Assembly (NCBI GenBank): GCA_036677505.1
Contig: JAVBWK010000013.1
Location: 1-64,000, forward strand
Direction: 5' to 3'
Source of the DNA: UBA2227 sp036677505
GTDB taxonomy: Bacteria > Bacillota_I > Bacilli_A > Erysipelotrichales > Erysipelotrichaceae
Length of the DNA: 64,000 nucleotides
Both the position numbers and the translations under genes were made by a program. Position 1 is the stretch's first letter. Every line of letters begins with the position of its first letter. Below the pieces are notes generated by a model, which worked only from the letters and a program-made list of their open reading frames with translations, searched no databases and was not told the DNA's origin. Of the stretch, positions 58,916 through 64,000 are shown piece after piece.

Positions 58916-60775
58916 GTGGGGCTCTTGAAAAAATACAGGAATATTCTTTTATCCGTATTTGACATCGTGATGGTGGTATTGGCGTATTATGGTGCGCTGT
59001 GGATCCGTCTCGATTTTTCTTTGCGTGAAATGACTTTCTTTCATCATCTGACCTCATTGGTTCCGGTCATTGTCGGTGCCTATTTTGTTGCGTTTAAATT
59101 TGCGCAGGTCGATAAGACGCTGTGGTCTTCGCCCAGTGTGGATGAGGCGCTGAGGGTTTCTCTGGCGTCGGTGTTCGGTTTTATCGTCGTGTTTGTCATT
59201 TGTGAGTTTGTGACGGAGATTCATCTGCCTTACAGCGTGCATTTCATTGCGCTGATGATGATCGTGCTGTCGTTGGTGCTTACCCGTTTCTCCTATCGGA
59301 TCTACCGTTTACTGACGACGCTGTCTTCTCAGAATACTGATTCGAGTAAGCGGACGTTGATCGTGGGGGCCGGTGAGGCGGGGACGATGCTGTTGAAGGA
59401 GATTTTGCAGAATCGTAAGTATAACAATAAAGTCGTCGGATTTCTGGATGATTCGGATTATAAATTGGGTAAGCTGGTCATGGGTGTGCCGGTGTTGGGT
59501 AAGACCGCTGATGTGGAGTGGCTGGCCATCAAGGAGAAAGTCGATGTGATTTACATTGCGATGCCTTCGGTGTCGGTGCGCAAGCAAAATCAGATCGCGC
59601 AGCTGTGTTATGCCAGTAAGGCGAAGGTATATATGATCACCGGTTCGCAGGATATGATTCAGAGTGCCGGGATCAACCGGGCGATCCGGGAGATTTCCAT
59701 TGAGGATTTGCTTGGGCGAAAAGAAGTTCAACTGAAACATGACGAACTTAAGAAACTGCTTTATAAAAAGAATATCCTGGTGACGGGGGCGGGCGGTTCG
59801 ATTGGCAGTGAGCTGGTCCGTCAGATCGTACAGTATCAGCCTAAAATGGTCATCATGCTCGATATCAGTGAGAATTCGATTTACGAATTACAGTCTGAGC
59901 TCAATATTCTGAGGAAAGAAAAGAAAATTGATGAGGATGTGGAGTTTATTCCGATCATCGGTTCCATCCGGGATTTCGCGGCGTTGGATATGATCTTTAC
60001 CAAAGGTCAGTTCGATCTCGTGTTTCATGCGGCGGCGCATAAGCATGTGCCGCTGATGGAGTCGATGCCGGGGGAAGCGGTGAAGAACAATATCTTCGGG
60101 TCTCACCATATCATTGAACTGTGTAAGAAGCACCATGTCAGAAAGATGGTTCATATTTCGACGGACAAGGCGGTCAATCCGACCAATGTCATGGGAGCGA
60201 CCAAGCGGTTTGTGGAGAAGATGATTCAGGCGATGGGTAAGGACGGTCCGACGAAGTTTGTGGCGGTGCGCTTCGGTAATGTGTTGGGGTCCAATGGCAG
60301 TGTCATCCCGCTGTTTAAAAAGCAGATTGCCAGCGGCGGTCCGGTGACGGTGACCGATCCACAGATGATCCGTTACTTTATGACCATTCCGGAGGCGGTG
60401 TCGCTGGTACTTCAGGCGGCGACGTATGGCGAGGGCGGGGAGATTTTCGTTCTCGATATGGGTGAGCCGGTGAAGATATTGGACTTGGCGGAGAAGATGA
60501 TCTCGCTGGCGGGGTATGTTCCGTATCAGGATATCGATATCACCTTTACCGGGTTAAGACCCGGGGAGAAACTGTTTGAGGAGCTGTTAATGGATGAGGA
60601 GGGGTTGAAACCCACGCCGAATCCATTGATCAAAGTGGCTAAGCCGATGGACATCTCGAAAGAGCAGATCATCCGCGAAGTTGAGTTTCTCAGAAAAGTC
60701 GTATCGGCGGATCAGTCGCGTGGGGAAGTGGTGAAGGCGCTGATGGAGACGGTGCCGACCTACCGGCAGAGCTGA
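58916..60775 (+). CDS. CapD/FlaA1-type nucleoside-diphosphate-sugar dehydratase, membrane-bound
   Basis: 619 residues: four N-terminal membrane spans (10-135), a Rossmann-like CoA-binding domain (about 145-270, TLIVGAGEAGTMLLKEIL), then the SDR catalytic domain with TGAGGSIGSELVRQIVQYQP near 289, HAAAHKHVPLMESMP, and STDKAVNPTNVMGATKR near 416 (Met in place of the usual catalytic Tyr, normal for this group). Relatives convert UDP-GlcNAc to 4-keto-6-deoxy sugars, the first step to FucNAc, QuiNAc or bacillosamine. A DegT aminotransferase downstream could act on the keto product. GTG 58916 is the outer start; TTG 58925 is also possible. Its stop overlaps the LoaP start. Confidence 0.92.
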   Translation: MGLLKKYRNILLSVFDIVMVVLAYYGALWIRLDFSLREMTFFHHLTSLVPVIVGAYFVAFKFAQVDKTLWSSPSVDEALRVSLASVFGFIVVFVICEFVTEIHLPYSVHFIALMMIVLSLVLTRFSYRIYRLLTTLSSQNTDSSKRTLIVGAGEAGTMLLKEILQNRKYNNKVVGFLDDSDYKLGKLVMGVPVLGKTADVEWLAIKEKVDVIYIAMPSVSVRKQNQIAQLCYASKAKVYMITGSQDMIQSAGINRAIREISIEDLLGRKEVQLKHDELKKLLYKKNILVTGAGGSIGSELVRQIVQYQPKMVIMLDISENSIYELQSELNILRKEKKIDEDVEFIPIIGSIRDFAALDMIFTKGQFDLVFHAAAHKHVPLMESMPGEAVKNNIFGSHHIIELCKKHHVRKMVHISTDKAVNPTNVMGATKRFVEKMIQAMGKDGPTKFVAVRFGNVLGSNGSVIPLFKKQIASGGPVTVTDPQMIRYFMTIPEAVSLVLQAATYGEGGEIFVLDMGEPVKILDLAEKMISLAGYVPYQDIDITFTGLRPGEKLFEELLMDEEGLKPTPNPLIKVAKPMDISKEQIIREVEFLRKVVSADQSRGEVVKALMETVPTYRQS

Positions 60776-61284
60776 TGTTCTGGCATGTTCTGTTTGTCCT
60801 GGGGGGACACGAAGAGAAGATCACTCAACAAATCAATGAATCCGACCACCATGCCTTTCTTCCCAAGGTGACCAAGATTTTTAAGAAGAAGAACGAACTG
60901 AGAAAAGAAGATGTATTGTTATTCAAGAATTACATCTTTGTCAAATCAACAGACGATACCACGGAGTTTCAGAAGTATATTCAAAACGAGATTCAGCATC
61001 TCACCGGATTTATCAGACTTCTCAAGCATGACAATCAAACGGAATCATTATATCCCCATGAAAAGGAATTTCTGATGAAGTTTGCGAATAAGGATCATGT
61101 GATCAAAGAATCCGAAGGTTTCATCGAAGGTGATAAGATCTTTATCACTGAAGGTCCGCTGATGGGTCATGAGAGTCTGATCAAAAAGATTGACAGGCAT
61201 AAGCGGATCGCCATGCTGGACATTGAGATGTTTGGCCAGCAGAGAACGATTACCGTAGCCTTAGAGATTATCAGTAAGCAATAA
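60775..61284 (+). CDS. LoaP-type NusG paralogue (processive antiterminator)
   Basis: 169 residues: an N-terminal NGN domain (1-105; MFWHVLFVLGGHEEKITQQI, LFKNYIFVKSTDD) and a C-terminal KOW domain (about 115-165; EGDKIFITEGPLMGHESLIK). The length and the position inside a polysaccharide cluster, rather than next to secE and rplK, mark a specialised NusG. In Bacillota such LoaP proteins load RNA polymerase at a hairpin in the leader of the operon and allow it to pass terminators in long biosynthetic operons. The start overlaps the CapD stop by one base. The genes from 61.4 kb onward are the natural target. Confidence 0.85.
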   Translation: MFWHVLFVLGGHEEKITQQINESDHHAFLPKVTKIFKKKNELRKEDVLLFKNYIFVKSTDDTTEFQKYIQNEIQHLTGFIRLLKHDNQTESLYPHEKEFLMKFANKDHVIKESEGFIEGDKIFITEGPLMGHESLIKKIDRHKRIAMLDIEMFGQQRTITVALEIISKQ

Positions 61285-61296
61285 TGGATCGGGGTT

Positions 61297-61321
61297 GTAT
61301 TGGTTGCAGGTGGCACCATAC
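61297..61321 (+). promoter_or_regulatory. Leader hairpin after loaP, candidate LoaP recruitment element
   Basis: GTATTGG pairs with CCATAC (one bulge), continued by TGC / GCA around an AGGTG loop, in the 120-base gap between LoaP and the broken transferase. A second small stem GGC-GAA-GCC lies about 45 bases further on. LoaP relatives recognise leader hairpins of this kind; recognition here is inference. Confidence 0.35.
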
Positions 61322-61404
61322 GCCTCTTTCGATTTTATAGAAGTAGTTAACTGCGGTGTCCGTCTGTGGGCGAAGCCGTATCTGAATGGGAGGTGTGGGG
61401 ACAT

Positions 61405-61766
61405 ATGAATGAAGTACTTGAGTTTGATGAGGAAATTCTAAAATCCAGAATATCTGGACTATATAACAAACTGATTAAAAGAGTTATCGATTTGATACTT
61501 GCTATTCCTTTACTTTTGATTCTTTCTCCTGTATTCATTATTGTTTCACTCATGATTTTTTTGAATCAGGCTCTCCGATTTTCTATCGTTCCGACAGAGG
61601 CGGATATCAAAACATTGTGTTTCGCATATTTAAGTTTCGTACCATGGTAAAAAACGACGTGAGTATCTTGAAAGGACCAAATCCACAAGATGTTGTGGGT
61701 CAAAAATATTTGACTACCATATGTTGCATAAATTATATCCTTTTAGCATATTCGGGCGCGACGTGA
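61405..61766 (+). pseudogene. Initiating sugar transferase, frameshifted and truncated
   Basis: ATG 61405 with GGGAGG upstream starts a normal bacterial sugar transferase N-terminus: YNKLIKRVIDLILAIPLLLI (membrane re-entrant helix). In a run of seven T (61556-61562) the frame is lost; adding one T restores the family sequence FFESGSPIFYRSDRGG ... FRIFKFRTM. The repaired frame then runs for about 37 unrelated residues to TGA at 61764-61766, so the catalytic DE and PRP motifs are missing as well. The gene is dead by truncation even if slippage in the T tract occurs. It is a remnant of an older initiating transferase at the head of the cassette. Confidence 0.85.
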
Positions 61767-62016
61767 GTATGCTAATAGGATTACAATATATAGTAGCTCA
61801 AAAATATCGGACCACAACATGTAGTTATCGGATTCTCACAAAAGTGGCACATAAAAAACTATCGACCACCGTTGAAACTTAGTGATATCAATGGTTTCAG
61901 AAAAAGGTGGTAGATGGTGGTAGATAAAAACTCACAAACTGTGAGAATTATGTGTTTTCGACGTGAGTATCATGAAAGGATAAAGAGGCTGTAAGACAGT
62001 AATATCAATGGTTTCA
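61656..62016. repeat. Degenerate repeat field (GACGTGAGTAT units)
   Basis: GACGTGAGTAT followed by a variable run and AGGA occurs at 61656, 61760 and 61960. The first two copies share more: TCAAAAATAT, then GAC, C/T, AC and ATGT at matching offsets, 70-75 bases in all. The second and third share a 19-base 3' mark AGTRATATCAATGGTTTCA (61881-61899 and 61998-62016), so the third copy looks like the second with about 80 bases lost. The second copy is the right arm of a 17-bp hairpin (61737-61753 / 61765-61781, one mismatch and one wobble). A 10-base direct repeat GGTGGTAGAT also occurs at about 61906-61925. Confidence 0.75.
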
Positions 62017-62162
62017 ACAGAAAATCAAAAATGTACATTTTAAAAGATACAATTGTTCAACAAGTTACATAAATAAGGAAATTAAGGTGCTATACACATA
62101 TGCACCTATACATTATATAGATGTTAAACACAAAAGAAACTATTTAAGAGAGGGCGAATAAG
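61767..62162. other. AT-rich non-coding stretch before the aminotransferase
   Basis: Besides the repeats, no open frame is convincing. A hairpin AGGTGC / GCACCT (62085-62090 / 62102-62107, inner ATA / TAT) lies about 60 bases before the start of the aminotransferase and could be an operator or RNA structure. The stem CTCAC / GTGAG (61931-61945) is also seen. Any transcript from LoaP onward must cross this field. Confidence 0.45.
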
Positions 62163-63377
62163 ATGACTGAATTGAGAAGCATTCCATTTTCACCACCAGA
62201 TATTTCAGATGAAGAGATCAATGAAGTAGTTGATACATTAAAGTCTGGTTGGATTACAACAGGACCTAAAACAAAATTATTCGAAAAACAAATTGCTGAT
62301 TATTGCAATACAATGAAGGCAGTTGCTCTCAATTCAGCGACAGCTGCAATGGAGATGACTTTAAGACTTCTTGGTATTGGACCAGGAGATGAAGTCATTA
62401 CTTGTGCTTATACTTATTCTGCGTCTGCTAGTGTTATAACTCACGTAGGTGCCAAGGTCGTTCTCGTAGACTCAGGAAAAGACTCTTTCCATATTGACTA
62501 CGATGGGATTGCTGATGCCATTACAGAGAAAACGAAAGCGATTATACCTGTGGACATAGCAGGTGTAATGTGTGATTACGATAGAATTTTTGAAGCTGTT
62601 GAAAGTAAGAAACATCTATTTAATCCATCAAACGACCTTCAAAAGGCGTTTGGCAGAGTTGTTGTTGTTGCAGATGCAGCTCATTCAATAGGAGCTACTT
62701 ATAAAGGAAAGATGAGTGGCGAAGTTGCTGACTTCACATCTTTCTCTTTTCATGCTGTAAAGAATTTGACTACAGCTGAAGGTGGTATGGTTACATGGAA
62801 AGATATTGATGGCTTTGATAATGAAGAAATTTATAAACAGTATATGCTTCTTTCCCTTCATGGCCAATCAAAGGATGCGCTTGCTAAGACAAAGCTAGGG
62901 GCTTGGGAGTATGATATTGTCGCTCCTAATTATAAATGTAATATGACAGATATCATGGCTTCCCTTGGACTTGCACAGTTCAAAAGATATCTAGAGATTC
63001 TTGGTAGAAGAAAAGAAATTATTGATAAGTATGATGCTTTATTAAGTGAATTACAAGTAACTCCTATGAAGCACTATGATGAGACTTATCAGTCTTGTGG
63101 GCATCTTTACTTACTAAGACTTAATGGGAAAGATGAATCTTTCAGAAATGATGTTATTACGAAGATGGCTGAGAAAGGTGTTTCAAGTAATGTGCATTAC
63201 AAGCCCCTTCCGATGCATTCAGCATATAAGAACTTAGGACTTAAGATGGAAGATTATCCAAATGCGTTTGATATGTATAAGAATGAGATTACACTGCCGC
63301 TTCATACTTTGTTGACGGATGAAGATATTGAGTATGTGGTTGGTAGATTAAAAGAAGCAATAGATGAGCTTAAGTAA
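62163..63377 (+). CDS. DegT/DnrJ/EryC1-family sugar aminotransferase
   Basis: A 404-residue PLP enzyme. IPFSPPDISDEEINEVVDTL opens it, followed by SGWITTGPKTKLFEKQ, ALNSATAAMEMTLRLLGIGP, DAAHSIGATYKGK near 180 and the PLP lysine in SFHAVKNLTTAEGG near 199. It transfers an amino group to a keto sugar, probably the 4-keto product of the CapD-like enzyme upstream, to give an amino-deoxy sugar nucleotide. GAGAGGGCG precedes the ATG. Codon use is clearly more AT-rich than in the CapD and LoaP genes, so it belongs to the foreign-looking segment. Confidence 0.93.
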   Translation: MTELRSIPFSPPDISDEEINEVVDTLKSGWITTGPKTKLFEKQIADYCNTMKAVALNSATAAMEMTLRLLGIGPGDEVITCAYTYSASASVITHVGAKVVLVDSGKDSFHIDYDGIADAITEKTKAIIPVDIAGVMCDYDRIFEAVESKKHLFNPSNDLQKAFGRVVVVADAAHSIGATYKGKMSGEVADFTSFSFHAVKNLTTAEGGMVTWKDIDGFDNEEIYKQYMLLSLHGQSKDALAKTKLGAWEYDIVAPNYKCNMTDIMASLGLAQFKRYLEILGRRKEIIDKYDALLSELQVTPMKHYDETYQSCGHLYLLRLNGKDESFRNDVITKMAEKGVSSNVHYKPLPMHSAYKNLGLKMEDYPNAFDMYKNEITLPLHTLLTDEDIEYVVGRLKEAIDELK

Positions 63378-63389
63378 TGGGGTGAAGAT

Positions 63390-64000
63390 GTGTATCGCGA
63401 TTTTTTTAAGAGAATATTTGATTTAGTATTAGCAATCATAGCACTTCCATTCTGGCTGATCATTTTAGTTATCGTCGGTCCTATGATTTATTTTCAAGAC
63501 AAAGGGTCAATCTTCTATAACGCACCTAGATTGGGCAAGGATGGGAAGATATTTAAAATGTATAAGTTCAGGTCCATGAAAATGAATGCGCCTGATTTAC
63601 GTAATGAAGATGGTTCCACTTTTAATGCAGAAGATGATCTAAGGCTTACGAATATTGGTAAGTTCATCAGAAAGACAAGCCTTGATGAGACACCACAGCT
63701 TTTAAATATTATCAAAGGAGATATGAGCATCATTGGTCCAAGACCAGATCTTCCTGAGCATATGGAACTATACGAGGGAAATGAAGCTAGAAAGCTTGAG
63801 ATAAGACCAGGTGTTACAGGTTATAACCAGGCCTACTTTAGAAATACAATCCCTTGGAAAGAAAGAATCAAGAATGATATTTACTACATTGATCATTTGA
63901 CGATGTGGATGGATCTCAAAGTGTTCTTTAAGACGGCAGTATCGGTTCTAAAAAGGGAAGATGTGTTTGTAGAACAGAAATCAGAAAATAAGAATGGTGA
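63390..64000 (+). CDS. Initiating phosphoglycosyl transferase (PglC-like), running off the window
   Basis: About 203 residues visible, open at the right edge. The start is GTG with GGGGTGAAG upstream, 12 bases after the aminotransferase. The single re-entrant membrane helix (FKRIFDLVLAIIALPFWLII) and the catalytic parts YKFRSMKMNAPDLRNEDGS, FIRKTSLDETPQLLNIIKGD (DE pair) and IGPRPDLPEH identify a small monotopic transferase that puts a sugar phosphate on undecaprenyl phosphate. With the amino-sugar gene it resembles the bacillosamine-type pair. It likely replaces the broken transferase at 61405. Confidence 0.9.
   Translation, partial: MYRDFFKRIFDLVLAIIALPFWLIILVIVGPMIYFQDKGSIFYNAPRLGKDGKIFKMYKFRSMKMNAPDLRNEDGSTFNAEDDLRLTNIGKFIRKTSLDETPQLLNIIKGDMSIIGPRPDLPEHMELYEGNEARKLEIRPGVTGYNQAYFRNTIPWKERIKNDIYYIDHLTMWMDLKVFFKTAVSVLKREDVFVEQKSENKNG

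Noticed and set aside
61656..62016. CRISPR array
   Set aside because: Copies are few, unevenly spaced, of unequal length and not separated by uniform spacers, and no cas genes are present.

Overview
The window reads as chromosome of a low-to-middle GC Bacillota (Firmicutes), most likely from the Erysipelotrichia or a neighbouring lineage. This is inferred from gene content and was not tested by phylogeny. Pointers are T-box leaders before ileS and pheST, the sepF-divIVA-ileS and DUF177-rpmF arrangements, tmcAL, a DUF2779 nuclease, UUCG/GAAA-loop terminators and sigma-A promoters of the TTGACA-17-TATAAT type. UGA is used as a stop throughout, so this is not a Mycoplasma-type code. No sporulation, phage or CRISPR genes were seen.

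Layout. (1) 1-8.3 kb: the 3' part of pyruvate phosphate dikinase, a lactonase-family protein, and a YtrA/YtrB-like GntR-ABC cluster. The cluster holds two ATPases and three permeases; one ATPase has lost its key motifs and one permease is split by a stop codon. (2) 8.4-28 kb: housekeeping genes. These are alanine dehydrogenase with a cre site, a DUF2779 nuclease, a zinc-dependent phospholipase C family protein, Hpf, SepF, a DivIVA-like protein, IleS, a SpoU methyltransferase, a three-gene sortase cassette, PheS, PheT, an SDR, YebC, TmcAL, an alpha/beta hydrolase and a small membrane protein. (3) 28-34.7 kb: a three-gene ABC importer of the iron/phosphonate type, a lipoprotein, DUF177-L32, and a FemAB-type peptidoglycan aminoacyltransferase. 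(4) 34.8-36.5 kb: a surface protein with a cohesin-like domain and cadherin-like sandwiches.

(5) 36.6-64 kb: a large surface-polysaccharide region. It runs LCP ligase, glycosyltransferases, a GT-C membrane enzyme, UDP-ManNAc(A) precursor genes (wecC, wecB), pyruvyltransferase, flippase, a nitroreductase-domain protein and a polyprenyl-phosphate sugar transferase. Two lipoproteins follow (DUF3048 and a four-repeat protein). The Wzd/Wze/Wzh phosphoregulatory genes come next, but here the kinase is transcribed divergently and is followed by two overlapping tiny Cys-containing membrane proteins. A structured untranslated stretch with G-tract loops lies before a CapD-like dehydratase and a LoaP-type NusG paralogue. 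After LoaP the sequence turns AT-rich: a frameshifted sugar transferase, a field of degenerate repeats, then a DegT aminotransferase and another initiating sugar transferase that runs off the end.

Together the last 28 kb make nucleotide sugars, start repeat units on undecaprenyl phosphate (three separate initiating transferase genes, one broken), extend, decorate, flip and attach the polymer. Phosphotyrosine signalling and processive antitermination are the likely controls. The LoaP downstream segment and the AT-rich core (about 46.3-51.7 kb) look like exchangeable cassettes.
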